From the NCBI GenBank assembly GCA_037954665.1, contig JBBMOL010000099.1, forward strand, positions 1,922,001-1,986,000: a stretch of DNA of 64,000 nucleotides, written 5' to 3'. This document shows positions 13,041-26,645 of the stretch, in pieces. Source of the stretch: Laguncularia racemosa (lineage: Eukaryota > Streptophyta > Magnoliopsida > Myrtales > Combretaceae). The stretch's first letter is position 1, and each line of letters begins with the position of its first letter. The notes below the pieces were generated by a model. That model was not told the DNA's origin. It saw only the letters and a list, made by a program, of their open reading frames with translations, and made no database searches. The position numbers and the translations under genes were made by a program.

Positions 13041-13777
13041 TGTATCTTTCTCGGTGCTAGTTGAGGTGTTGGAGGTATTGTTGTTGAATAGTTCAAAAGA
13101 TTTAAGTTCGATTTTTATGCAAGATATAAAAAATCACTATTCAATATAAATTTTATAGATAAGTATAGATTTATTGTTTTTAATTCTTCCAAACATTTAT
13201 ATTTATTGGGAAAAAGAAAACAATGATGTCCTCTCTCTCTTCCATGCTTTCACACTCCAAATAATGCCCATGGACTTAACTCACTCAAACCCTACGTCTA
13301 GAATGATGCATTTAATATTGGTTTCATGATTAACTACAAGCCTTATTTCATACTGAATAGTTGGTTTGAGACAAGTAATCCAATAAAAAATTGTAAGAGG
13401 TTAGATGTGTAACAACCCATTGAAAATTGCATAAAATGTCCTCAATACTTAATTAAAAAAATGAATCAAATCCCTCTAACTCAATTTGATCAAGTTATAT
13501 TGAAAGAAAATTTCCCTCTAGTTAAGACAACATTATGCATAACATGCTACATTCAAGCTCCTTTAGACTCATAAGCTCATTAAACCAAATAATATAAATC
13601 TTAAGTTCGATTCGATAAACTACTTTAATAGTTTGAGCTCAAGCTTCATAATTTGATTGTAATTAAATCAACCTCGAGTAAATACCAAACAAAAGTTAAA
13701 TAGTTTACAAGTGTGTTTTTTTTTTATTTGTACCCCCATTAAACCTCCTTGCATGAGTTGTACAACATTCAATCAAA

Positions 13778-13805
13778 ACATATGACTCTCAAAGATATCT
13801 TGATC
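13778..13805 (+). repeat. 28-bp perfect inverted repeat, left arm
   Basis: This segment is the exact reverse complement of 15685-15712. The arms bracket the pararetrovirus remnant, which suggests two pieces of one element family joined in opposite orientation. Confidence 0.9.
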
Positions 13806-13889
13806 TAATTTGTAGTCTAGAATTGTGGCATTAACTATTGGAGAGCCATTTTATTAGAGTATAATCAAAATAAAAGTCAAATATGTAGA

Positions 13890-15510
13890 TATAAAAGTAA
13901 AATATTTAAGGATTCAAAAATCCATTATCATTCAACTTTTGAAGAAATCCTTACTGTCAAATATGTAGTCCAAGAGTTTGAATACCATCTTATGGGAACT
14001 CATTTTAAAGTCGAGATGGATATGCTCTCATTCCCTAAAATGTTACAATTCAAATAGAAAGTAGTTCCACATCTACAATTATTGCGATGGCGAGAGTGAT
14101 TATCTAAATATTCCTATGAGGTCAAACACATTAAAGGAGAAAAGAATTATATTGCAGATTTTCTCTTAAGGCCTCGGCAAGTTAAAGACATAGCTAGCAT
14201 AATAGTCATGTATAATTATCTAGGATCATCAAGTTCCTCTAAAACCTTTCCCATCGATAAGCCAAATAGATACTAGGAAATAGGACCTCTAGAACTTATA
14301 GAATTCATGACTCAGGAAAGATTCGAGCAAGAAACCAAAGAGAAAATTTAGCATCACCAAAAATTGGTATTCAATTATTATGGAGGCTTGAATATTAGGC
14401 CATTTGGATTACATCCAAAATAACCATTCATTCATCCACACATATTTGGTTTAATTCCCAAACTCAATTTCCACCAGAGCTCAAGTGGTTTTATTGGTAC
14501 TTACTTCGTTATTACACTATAGTAGTCCAATTTCCAACCCATGAAGCTTACCAATTTGTAAGAAAGATTAAGAATGGGGCAGATGCAAATTATCTCCCTC
14601 ATTTAACTAAATTGCTATGTTGGTTCAAACTATTAGGAATGTGGGAAGAGATCATTGTGTAGAGGACTAGTTACACATCTACCAGCAGTTCCAAAACCGG
14701 TATCCCCAACATAAAAATTCTAGTTCAATTGAGGCAAGAATCGGTCAAGCAAGAAAGGTTCCAATATCATCTTATTACCTCTTATATTATCCTCAATAGT
14801 TACAAAGGAGATATAAGAGATAATCAAGAACAATATAGAGAAATCTAAAGGAAGCTGTGTAGTGCTAACCTCACCATTCCAAAGGAAATATGACTTGGAC
14901 CATTTGATTTAAGAGTGCCATGGGATTTTAGTGGCGATTATGAAGAGACAAAACCAAAGATAATGTAGGCACTAAGAGAGCATGAGAAAATGCTAAATAA
15001 TGAGAAAATAGACATCAATGTTGAAGAATATCTTGCTGGCTACAATCAAGACCCAAATGATGATTCATATTTTTTTAAAGAGCAATTTATCTCCATCACA
15101 CAAGCTAATAAAGTAGTCAAAAGATTTATGCTTCCAAAAGTCTAAATAAGAGTAGTGAATCCAACAACTTTAGCTTTATGTATTATACATTGTCCTAATA
15201 GAGAATCTAGCAGGCCTTTTCAAATATTTGAGCTTTATTAAAAGTTGTATAGTGTCTTTATTGAATATTTATTGCATTCTATTTTACAATGTGGAGTCTT
15301 ATCATTTATATGCATGACTTGGTCATGCAAGTCTCGTGTCATATGTCTCGTTATGTAATTGTTTCTCTATATAACGCAAAACAAAATGAAGTTGTAAGCA
15401 AACTAAAATCAATAAAATTTTGATTATGTGTTTCTCTATCAATGGCCTTCTAAAACTCTTCTCTTCTCCCTGACCCCTATAAGAAAGAAATTGCTATGAT
15501 ACAGAGTCTA
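13890..15510 (+). pseudogene. Endogenous pararetrovirus (Caulimoviridae-like) remnant, RNase H end and downstream region
   Basis: From about 13900 to 14180 the plus strand encodes, through in-frame stops, the C-terminal part of a viral-type RNase H. It ends in the typical H-x-KG-x2-N-x2-ADFL block (14127-14171). The best resemblance is to endogenous caulimovirids such as florendoviruses, which are common in dicots (family-level knowledge; genus is inference). Reading continues with more stops to about 15150 in a region whose function I do not recognise. After it come a TATA-like element (15368-15374), an AATAAA-type signal (about 15411) and a sequence resembling a degenerate tRNA-Met primer-binding site (15491-15508). 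That order fits the end of the coding region, then promoter and replication start, of a caulimovirid. The RT core and the movement and coat regions are missing upstream. It is a dead, truncated and rearranged fossil. Confidence 0.6.
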
Positions 15511-15684
15511 TTTTTAGATATTCAAAATATACTCTATACTTACCTCTATTGAAAATCCTATATATCATAAAAGAATCTAACAATATAACAAAGATTGTAT
15601 GACTTCTCATAATATCTTGTCCACCTGAATAGTACTTTGTAAATCACCTCTCAAGGAAAGGAAGTTGTTTAATGGCAGAATTTG

Positions 15685-15712
15685 GATCAAGATATCTTTG
15701 AGAGTCATATGT
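15685..15712 (-). repeat. 28-bp perfect inverted repeat, right arm
   Basis: Exact reverse complement of 13778-13805. On the minus strand the sequence around it (about 15760-15590) reads as a short coding-like stretch, so this part of the remnant lies opposite to 13890-15510. Confidence 0.9.
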
Positions 15713-15719
15713 TCTTCTT

Positions 15720-18700
15720 GTTCTATCTTGTTTTAATTGAATCTCATAGAACGAGCCCCATCTAGAAGGCATCATAGCTCGAAAAATAAATTATTTAAAA
15801 TTTTTAAACAAAACAATGAAAAATGTTATATTGTTGTTTTTCAAGATTAAAATGTATAATAAAATTAGAAAGAGAATAGTAGTTAAAGCATGCTTTTATC
15901 TACACGTGATCAAAGGTTGGAATCCTATTTTTTAAGTTATTAAAGTAGCATTTATTTTAACGTAGGCATCAAATTCATTTTCTTTCTTCTTTTTATTTTT
16001 TATGGTAACTAATAAAACTCACTACCATTAATTAGAAAATAAATTTTAACTAATTATATTCTTCTAAGATGCTATTTATTTAATTGTAGTTATGTGTTAT
16101 ATTGTAAACGTGATAAATGTTTCAACTTTATCAAATAAGTATTAATAAATAATAATAATCACGTTACTTATATTGTAGAATTATTTTTATTAATAAATAT
16201 TTTTCTATTGAATATTAGAAAGCATTATAGATGCATACACATTTATTAATAAAATATTTTTTTATATACAAAAATACATTGTATTGGTAATGATAAGTGA
16301 ATTGATATTATTAATATTGTTAAAATAAGATAAATCTAGTTGTGTATAATTCTATGTTGTCGTTGAGCATGTGAGTTCACATCAACAAGAAGGATCTCGA
16401 AAAATCCTTAGATATTACCAACCGATAAGCTAGAAAGCAAAGATTGTAGATATTTGGCGATTTTCAGTTGGGGCTTCATTATAGATCAATGGCTAACGAT
16501 ACAACTGTTCTTTACGCATATCATAATGGTTGTCACCTTAGCATGCCGTAGCCTCCTTATTGGATTCTATTGCAAAAATGTATACAATTCAAGTGGTGAG
16601 TTGAAATTTGGAGGATTAGATGTTTGCTTCGAACATACATACGTTGTCACAAACACCACCCCAGCATGCAAGTTGCAACACAAGATCACCCCAACACCGT
16701 TTGGTATTTAAGTAAAAGGGATGCTTGTCCGATAGCATATCTAATTATCTAAAATTATTCTTCATCAGATAAATATTTAGAAGGAATTGAGATATCTAAT
16801 CTAATAAGTTGTATAATTAAGATCATTCTCACTCTATCAAAAGAAAGATATACAAGTTATACGAATAAATAATAAAAGTAAAATAAGTATCTAAAGTAAA
16901 TAATCCTCCTATGTAAATTGTCCTTAAACTTCAAACACTCATATGTCTTATATATGAAATATTGCACTTTGATGCCATTAAACATATTATTAATTGAGAT
17001 TGTAAATGATATGATTATTTGGTACGGCATGAGGTATAGAGAGGATAACAATGAATTAAGCTAAAATTCATCACTTTCTTAGATTAGGGAGACAATATTC
17101 ATGACCACTTAGCTAAAATAAGAGTGCTCAAAGTAGAATTTATTAAGTCTAAGTTATCTCAAAATCAAGTTATATGGTTGAATATTGATGACATGACATG
17201 TAATGATTTAATCTGGATATTATTTCATGAAGAGATAATTACATAGTAATCGATTCATAATGGTTGAATTTCACAACCTCTTTTATCACATTAGATGATT
17301 AACAATTATTGCTAGATAGTTATCTTGGTCCATATATAAAAGATATAGCCTTTGTATATGGAAATCTAGAGGGTCACATATAATAACATGATTAATAGGA
17401 ACAAATTTAATTTACTATAAATTTTCATGGATACAAAAATTATGACATTACTTACATCAAAATTAGAATTAATTTGATAAGTAATTTATTATGAAACGGT
17501 GGAATATCTAAAAAAGATTTAATTGCCAAGTGGATATTCATATAATATAAATCTTTTCTAATAAGAAATAGTAAGTTTTTTTAGAAATTCTAATCCTATT
17601 TATATAGTTGTAGAAGGATTAGAATTCATTCTATTGTCATATGTGTAGATATCATTAGAGGGACAACATTTAGTGTCCTTATGGTGAACAAAATGGTTAC
17701 TTTGCAAGAGGTGCTGTAAGTCTTAGATCTCATCCCTAGGAAGAGAGGATTTTGGCATTACAAGGAAAAGGTAATTTTTCTTGTGACTAATTTTCTTGTA
17801 ACATTATACATGCTATACATGAATCCTATGATAGATTTTGTAACAAATTTTAAAAATTTTGTTGTGTTTTATACACTAAAAAATCTAATAGTTTCTTAAA
17901 AAAAAGTCAATGATATAATTTATAATAGAAATAGAAATTAGCTAATGGTATCAAATAATTAAATTATAGTAATCAACATTTTAAAGGTTGCAATTGGGAT
18001 TTCCTTTGTTTGTAATGCTCTTAACTAAGGTTGGTTAATTCACCTCATATAGACCCACACATGGGGCCCTAACCCAACCTACTAGAATTATCAAATCATG
18101 AGTTCCCCAAGGGGTGACCAAAGATTAGCTTAGGGCCCCCTAGTTTTGTATTAGTTCTAAGTCACAATTCCATGACTATATCTGTGAATTAGCATGGCCT
18201 TTTTTTTTTTAATTTCCATTTTTCTCCTCTATTTTGCATCTGATCTAAATTATATCAATACTCTATACTTTTGCTTCAGCTAAAAAGATTAGTCCATTAG
18301 GTATTAAGTTATTTGATGTGAAATAATTTAAAATTTATTCATTTATCCGTTACCTATATACCATTATAGGATATTACAACGTCGAAAATAAACATGGTGG
18401 TATTACTACTCTTACATGAAATAATTACAAAATAACACAACAAAATAACTAAAATATAGAAGTTGTTGTGGTGTTATTAATGTTCAAATTTTTCACATAC
18501 TATAAAAATTTACTAGTCCTATAATTTGTGCAATATGTCATTTTTGTAGAAATTCTAAGAAATTAAAATAGGTGATTGGAGTCAAGCCAATTGCAAAAGT
18601 AAAAAATTAAAGAGATGAAAAAAGCGACTACATTGGTGCAATACTACTTTCTATATTGACAATGTAAATAGGACTCATGAAATTATGGTTAGATGCATGG

Positions 18701-21250
18701 AAAATATTCACATTTAAATATGCATTGCAAATGGTGTTGCCATCTCTTTTTATAGCACTTTCTATATTAGTTACATGTAAGTATTTATCATTCATATCTT
18801 CCATAAATTTTCCCCACCACCTATTTTGCTCCAACCAACCACTTGTTCAAAGTTTTGGCATCAATTAAGTCTTCTTAAGTGATACAAATATTTAAAAAAG
18901 TGTTCAACATGGAGCGGATTATGGACTTAGAGTATATATGAAAGATAAGTTGATGACTACTTGCATGCAACTGTTACAAAGAAGCGACAAGAAAAGAACT
19001 AGTAACACTTTGCAACATGTATTTATGATGGGAATCATGCATTTATCAGCTTATGTAGAGTCTATAACACTAAAATGGTGCATAATGAAGGAATATGAGC
19101 AAGTTATAGATTTTAAGGTTAATACTACAATCATCCGATCTAAAAGTTTAAACTTGTAGATATGGCATGAGATTTTTACTAAAGCTTATCAAGTGGACAA
19201 TTTAATTAAATGAGGGTGAAATGACTATGTAAAGGTTTGAACCCAAGACTTCCTACTCCAATATCATGTTATGGTTAATACCATAATTATCTAATCTAAA
19301 ATCTTGAACTTTTAAATATTATGTGATATTTATTACTTGATAATGGAAGCCAAGGAGAAGCTTAGAGTGAACACAAGTGAAGACACCAAGAACATAAGCG
19401 TGTTTGGATTGTGTAACTCACTAGCAAGTTGAAAGCAAGAATAAAGCCATGCAACACAGGCATGTTATAGCTCGTGTATCTCTCGAGTCAAATTGTTCCT
19501 TTTCATATTGCGCATGAGCATGTTGTTTGTGCGTGTTGGAGTACATAGTTAGGGCACACAACTATGTTGCCTATGTTTTGTTATTTTTCACTATTTTTCC
19601 TTCATGAACCCTCTAGATTATGTTTAACTTCCAAATTTAGCCTAATGTCAATCTAGTTTTCAATATATTAGTTGTAAATACTATCATTGAATATAGTTTA
19701 TGAAATTGATTACTTTTATTGAGACTTTTCTCTCAAAACCTACTTCTTATCAATTCTTACGTGAATTGCAGCAAACAAACCACTCTTTAAAATCATGTGT
19801 CATATTGAGTCAAATGAGTATAAGATGGATTTTGTTGGTATGTCATACCCTACAAAAGGCCATTCATAACCAATTTCAACAAAACCTAAACTTACAAATT
19901 AATTGTTGCTACTTGCAATTTCTTGTTGTTGTTATATTACTGGCTAGATTGATTAGCATCCTATATCAATTTGATTGTGAATACTTTTAATGTATTCCAA
20001 CATAAACTTACAAGTATCCTACTACACTAAAAATGAAATTAATCAATGTTTCATCATAGTAGTCAGTTCTGCATTTCTCCTTAAGTCTAGATTTCTACTA
20101 AGATAACTTATTTTAGTAGCAGAGAATTACTAGAAAAAAAGATACAAGAAACACTACTTGATGTCTATTGTAATATCGATACTATAATGAACTTGTAAAT
20201 TTTACAAGTACATGGAAACAATAATAGATGAGACATTTATAGGAAAGTGGGTGACAAGATGTGTATATGTTTGCATTTATGCTTGTGTTGAAATAGGTGC
20301 GTGTGTGTTATTGGTGTGCATTTTTCTTCTTTGTGTGTATATTTTTTTATAATATTATCAGCAAACCCATAGCTGGACCTCACTAGGTCAACGGGGCCAA
20401 GTACACGAAAACTCAACATGCTGATCCCAAATCGGTTTACAAGTGAGAACTAGCTTGTGCCAAACTTTAACCTAGTGTGCCTGTACTACATCTAGAGCTC
20501 CAAAATCCCTATAAGCAATATAAGGAAAAAAGAACATTTAAATTCATCAAATAAGCATCCATGTTTCCCTTAAAAGGATTGAAGCACCCAAGCAGTCAAA
20601 GTAGGGAACTGCCATGGCTCGCAATGAAAAGCGAGGCTTTTATTTCCCAAAATAATCTTGGGATGTTACCAATCGAAGGAGAATGAAAAACTAGGATTGT
20701 AAAGATTGGGAAACTAAGACTCTAGATTTTTAGCAATTTCAATATGAGGTCATTGTAGATTCGAGGTTAAAGATTTAATTTTTCTTTAGGCATATGATAG
20801 ATTAGTACCATCTTGACATGACAAGCCGTGTAATAAATTTTGAGACTTCCTCATTTGATTCGCTATAAAGTCAATAGAGGATATCATTCAAGCCACCATA
20901 CTAATAAAATTGCACGAAAAAACCATGCACACAATACTTATAATAGTGTTGATGTGATAAAAAATAATCCAGTTCTATCATCTGTTCTTTGTTTGGTTTA
21001 CATGATAACAGTTTTTATTTAAAGACTTGTATTCCAGACTAAGCTTCAAGTCAGATGCTACAACGTCATCCAAAACCCTACTAGCAACAGGACTATAGTA
21101 ATTCACAATGAAGATGATGGGTCCTGAAAAGATGAATTTGGTGTTTTATTAGACTACAGCATAGTATGGCAATGGCATATTGAACAACTTCAGAGACCTA
21201 TAGTAAAAAATTTCCATAACGAAACAAGCATTACGATATGAACATCTGCT
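15720..21250. other. AT-rich intergenic region, no gene seen
   Basis: The ORFs present are short, lysine/isoleucine-rich and unrelated to known domains. A short inverted pair (ATTCTAATCCT near 17590 and AGGATTAGAAT near 17617) suggests an unassigned repeat. No RNA gene was noticed. Confidence 0.55.
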
Positions 21251-21258
21251 TTGCCTTT

Positions 21259-24200
21259 CTATTTCCAGAGCATGTTGACCATGCCTTGTGACATACTGTT
21301 GTTGCAGGCTCCAGTGCTATTATGACTAAGAGGACTTACAGGCACACCGGGTGATTCACTATGTGCTCCACGTGATATCGGGCTTCCACCTGCTGAAGCA
21401 TCGGTCGTGAATTTCGATGGAGCATTTAGAGGTTCAGAATTAACATGTATTTTCTCCTTTTGACCTTCCAGAATGAATGTACAAACAATAACCTGCATGA
21501 TCAACGGATACCAAAACGCAAAGAATGAGTTTTATTGAAACAGCTGTCTGAACGCCTTGATCGATATGCAATATTTAGAAGAAATGCTAATTGGAACATC
21601 CAAATAAACTGGGTTCTATGAGGCCCAAGAAGCCTTCATAATTTACTTCACTTCTTGCTGCCACAAGGCTCCAATAACTGAAAACATATTGGAGTAGCCA
21701 AGAAGAAACAAACCTGAACAGGGGATGCTGCAATTAGGAGCCCCGCCACACATCCACCTAAAACATGGCCATCGGGACCAGCCAGTAACACACTTAAACC
21801 TCCAGTTCTGCTACGTTGACCCCCACTTTCTGAGAGTAGAAAGGATCCAGATAACGAGAGGATATCAAATCGTCCCTATACAAAAATCAGGCAGCAACGA
21901 TTACTACATGTATTGCATTTATGAAAGACTATTCATTGAAAATTGATGGAAATGATACGTGCAACAATGAACTCCCCAAGTGAGATATTTGCATTTACAC
22001 ATTTATACTCACTTAAACGATTATAATAGCAGCCAGATGATGGATAGATATGTTTGACAAGGGAATATGCAATATCTGCCAAGTCTAAGCCATTTTTAGA
22101 GCTTCCTTTCTAATTTTTGTCTCATTAGCTCCATGTAATCCATACGTATATCGCTGAGTTTTAACAAAAAGAATAACTGTCAAAAAAGGTCAACTCATCT
22201 ATAAGCAAGATCATCTCTATTGCAGAAATACTTGCTACAGACAAAATGAGAGTTTGAGGCCATATGACACCCAAAAGAACATCAATTTTCCAAACATGAA
22301 CAACATACAAGCCCATTGTTTTTGAATGTGAGGCCTAACATTGCTTCCAAGAACAAAATGAAAAATACATGCATTAAGAGTTCTTGGACAAAGCATAGTC
22401 AACACAGTAATTCCATCATTAAACCAAACTTCCATGCAAAATCAACATAACATTCCCCAATGAACTCAGAAAACTCTCATCATGAAATGTTAAATAGGAA
22501 AGGAACTTTCTAATTTCTAGGATCAATCAAAATCATAAAGCTACCATAAATCGTGAATATCAATTGTAAAATCTTTGCATCTTTAAACCAGGATCTGGCA
22601 ATCATAATCGGAAGTCATCAACATGAAATATATTTGTACATGTATGACCATAATGGAATGTGAGGTAGCTTTTCTTGCTTATCATTAATCTTAAGATAAG
22701 CATTTTACTCTGAAAAGCAAACTGCAAGCCAGAAACGTGAGACTGATGCAAATGGGCATAATTTTTTCCAGGTAAAGCTACTGAAGAATAGATTCTTACA
22801 GAAAGTGTTCATTTCAGATAAAGTTATGAAGAATAAACCTTTCCGGAATGATCTTGGGAAAAACACTTAAAAAGCTAAAGGCTTAGTTACAATTCATAAA
22901 ATTGCCACATACCTTGATATAGCCAAAATTAGAAGGTTCTATTTTCAGCTATAGGGCCCTTCTCAAGTAACATTAGTGCACTTCAGAAACAAGTGGGCAA
23001 TGCTTTATATGTGAAATCTAATAAGCAAACCAGGTATAATAGGATATATTACAACACGTCATAAATACTGTCTATCAGTTTTCTGCATCTTCACATTTTT
23101 CTCTTCCCCTAAACAAATGAACCTTCAAGACATGTATTATGAGAAAATGCAGTAATATATGGTCTATCTAGCATGAAACCCTTTCAAAATAAGGAGAATA
23201 GACAATAACAACAAACCTCATATGTTACAGTTCCCCCAGATATTGATGCTTGATTCAGTGTAACGTTAGATATTGAACCACTCGCAGATAAAATGCAGAT
23301 GGATCGTGGTCCGTTTTGAGATAGAGCCATAATCTTTGCTGATAAATCCTATAAATAGTTGACATAATAACTTAGAGAAATTTCCCGACATAAAATAAAA
23401 AAGCAGGCAGGATAAATTTCATATTACCAAAAGAAAAATAAAAACCAGATACAACTAGGCAATGACAAACACATATATACATAACATCATATATCTTTGA
23501 TAAACTCAGGGCTAAATCACAGCCACAACACAATTGGATTCAGTCCTAGTTTCCTGAGGTAGACTGCCCCATGAGACTACCCTTACACAATCTCTCCGTG
23601 TCCAAAGAAAACTCCTTAAGCGCCCATTTGTGTAAACTTATCATTAGTCTTTCACGACGAAATAAAAACAGAGATATGACACTTCATTCAAAATGGAAGT
23701 GTTTACGGCAAATAGATTCTGAAAATAAGAATGCTCAGTAAAAAAATGCAAGCAAGACTGAAAGTTAAAACAGCAACATCATTAGAGAAAATAAATACCT
23801 ACTTTGCTTAAACCAACAAGGCAAAGAAAAGGGTAACATTAGGCTCTGATTAAGAGGAAGACTTATTGCATGTTTGATTCATTTCATAAGACGAAAATAG
23901 AACACGGTTAGATAGAATAAATACCTACTTTGCTCAAACATTAACATTTTAAGAAAGGTAACATTTTTTCTGTTTTCTTGTCTAACTAAGAATTTCATTT
24001 TCAGACCAACCCCACAATCATTGGACAGGTCAATTCTATTTTGCCAAACAAGGCCATACCAACCAACTTTCCATAAGCTTTTACTTGCCTTATCTTTCTT
24101 CCTGATGTTAAACCCAATTAATTAAATCATTCACATTGTTAAATCAATCTTGGGGTGCCTGCCCACTACCTTGGCTCACATATTTTGCTTAACTTTGCTA

Positions 24201-26645
24201 TCCAACCTTTGTTTGGGTTGTTTTTATTTGATTAGTTCCAGTTTTATTATCCTCTCTGGTCAAAAGCTTCAGCATACTTCTATTTATTTGTTTCATTAGT
24301 TTTTTTTGGATAAATTATTTGTTTCATTAATTATTGTGATGAACACTTGACATATACAGTACAGGTGTACTCCAGTTTTTCAAATGGTTTGAGTATATGC
24401 AGATATGGCCAGGTAAGCATTAAGGTGTCATTTAGATGGAGTTTGATATGAACCCCAAGATTCAAATGTGGATTATATTTACTATAAAGTGATTGCAAAC
24501 CCTAATTTTAATGGAATTAGAACTAAGACACACGGTCTAGAGCAAAATGGACCCAAACACAGAGCTCGTAGCTCCTTCCATGCTCTCTACTAGAGCAAAT
24601 AAGATAATGACTGAATGCTCTCTCACTACTACTCACCCCTATCTAAACTACTACTCTTCTATATATGAGTCAGATGGCAAAACCTCATTGGACTCCTTAA
24701 CTTCTATACTATTACTAATACCAGTTAAATATGTACTACTATTAACTATCTAATATCTAAAAATGTTGTCGAACATGTTAGAAAGAAAACAGCTAGTGAT
24801 ATATCTGAAATCAGAAAAATCCAAACATGGGTTAAAATTGAAATATTAGGAGCACAGGCTAGATTTTTATTTTCCATATCAGGCCTAAAATAAACATACT
24901 ATCAGGCAGAAACTTTACCATAGGAGAACATTCAAATGGGAACTTTATCGAAGGGAAGTTAAATGACCTCACAATAATACTGTAGGACCTAATATTCAGC
25001 TTTATAATCCATTTTACAAGTCTTCTTTTGCAGCAATTCATAATTGTTTTATTCATATGATTTGACTCTCTCTCCATCACATACATAGGATGCAAATATC
25101 GATAATTTCAGTTATTTCATGAAGAATTTAGTGTTAGATGTGTGTCAAGGGATTAAAAATGCAACAATAAGGAGCAACGGCACAAAGCCCTTTTTTTTTT
25201 CTTTTGACAATTACAACAGTGCAAAAATTGCTACCTTCTAACTCAAAACTTATTTGAGACAATAAGAACTCATTTTACTACAAAATAAAAGCTATACAAG
25301 AGAATTGTCCAAAAATCAAAGCTATCCAAGAGGATGAAAAGAAAAGATAAGACCAGCAGGTTTACCTCTCCAGCTTTAACAGTAAGAAGATGCGGGGTGA
25401 ATCCAACTGCGACCCACCCTGTGCAGTGAAAATTAATAATGACTAAGGTGCACATACAAGCTGGAGTTTCAAAAAGGAATAATTCACAACATAATTGCCA
25501 TCCCATGAAGAACCTGATCCTTTGCATTTCCATCTCTCCAACAGCATTTTAATATAATCACCAACATTTAATGCATTGAAAATGGAAATAATGCTTCCCT
25601 TTCAAAGTAAAACCAAATGCAGAAAAATAAATAAATAAAAAACAATACCGTGCAAAAAAGAAATGAAGAAAAAAACCTGCTAAGAGAAGCAGAATCCAAA
25701 TGGTTTAATTTGTGATTTTTCCTATGTATCAACAATAAAGACATGGAAATAAAATAATAATAATTCAGACATCTATTAATGAATTGAAAATTCTGCCATG
25801 GAAAGAAGCCCAAGCCATACACGCGAAATGGAACTCGGAAGTAATTACTATTGCATCATCCGAAATATAATAAGCTAAAAAAGTTGTTCCAAGATATTAT
25901 ATTCCATTTGCTTTATTCGGTACTATATAATATTATATTATATTACCCAAGAGTGGTTTCTCAGTACTCTCCTCAATCAAACTAACCCAATCAAACATTA
26001 TCTCGCTTCCACCATTCTCCATCCAAAATCACATGGCAACCATCTAACACAAACGGTATGTAAAAACTCTCCCGAAAACACATAAAGCACAGCTACTGAA
26101 AAACATAGCCTTGCATCAAACACACAGTAATGAAAGAGCACAACGCAAGAGACTGCGTTACCATTTCCCGCGTTACCAAGAGCAGGGGGATTACTAGGAA
26201 CTTTAGGTCTGTTGCTAGAACCAGGTGGTCTACCCCTCCCTCTTTTTCCTCCGACTGGGGTACCCGAATCCCCCCCGGGAAGTGACAACAATCCCCCGGA
26301 ATGCACCGTTGTGGGAGGGGACACCAATCCCCCGGACGGAGGGGATCCCAACCCAATTCCTACCCCACCATCAGGAACATATTTCCGGGGCCGACCCCGC
26401 TTCCGCTTCACAGGATCAACGCTCCCTATATTCTCCATACTCCCACTACCACTACCGCCATTTCCAGGTTGATAATCTGGCTGAGCCGGATCAGCCAAAG
26501 GCCCGTAAAGCGCTGTACTGTCTCCGCTATAAGCTAATCTTGAATTACCCAAACCACCACCAGTACTTAAATCTCCCCGTTGTTGTGAATTAGGGTTCTG
26601 GGTGTTCACAAAACCTGACCCGTATGTTTCTGCAATACCCGACAT
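21259..26645 (-). CDS. AT-hook motif nuclear-localized (AHL) protein with PPC domain
   Basis: This is a DNA-binding chromatin regulator of the AHL family. Such proteins bind the minor groove of AT-rich DNA and oligomerise through the PPC/DUF296 domain to tune transcription and growth. Exons are 26645-26162, 25418-25366, 23348-23217, 21875-21714 and 21492-21259; phases close and the product is 354 aa. Seen in the protein: a Gly/Ser-rich N-terminus; AT-hook 1 (KRKRGRPRKY, residues 80-89); AT-hook 2 (KRGRGRPPGS, about 134-143); the PPC domain from about residue 164 (VAVGFTPHLLTVKAGE) to about 290, including GRFDILSLSGSFLLSESGGQ. The usual PPC signature is GRFEIL; here it is GRFDIL, a conservative change. 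The tail is Ser/Pro-rich. Two hooks and several introns place it with intron-containing clade B AHLs. The start is the ATG at 26645; an in-frame TTG at 26660 is not a start. Introns are 743, 2017, 1341 and 221 bases. Confidence 0.93.

Larger units (their letters stand above)
4701..13750. other. Long AT-rich intergenic region, no gene seen
   Basis: No ORF here shows a recognisable domain, protein-like composition or splice structure. The translations available are short and low-complexity. The region holds microsatellites (6472-6492, 10292-10311, 11384-11409) and two GC-richer islands listed separately. No tRNA, rRNA or snRNA signature was noticed. Confidence 0.6.

Noticed and set aside
16409..20780. 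Weak resemblance between 16409-16500 and 20674-20765
   Set aside because: Shared words (TTACCAA, GATTGTA, TTCATTATAGAT-like) are too few and gapped to claim a repeat by eye.
26212..26593. Three overlapping plus-strand ORFs opposite AHL exon 1
   Set aside because: Proline-rich translations of the antisense of a GC-rich Gly/Pro-coding exon; no domain, and the minus-strand AHL reading is certain.
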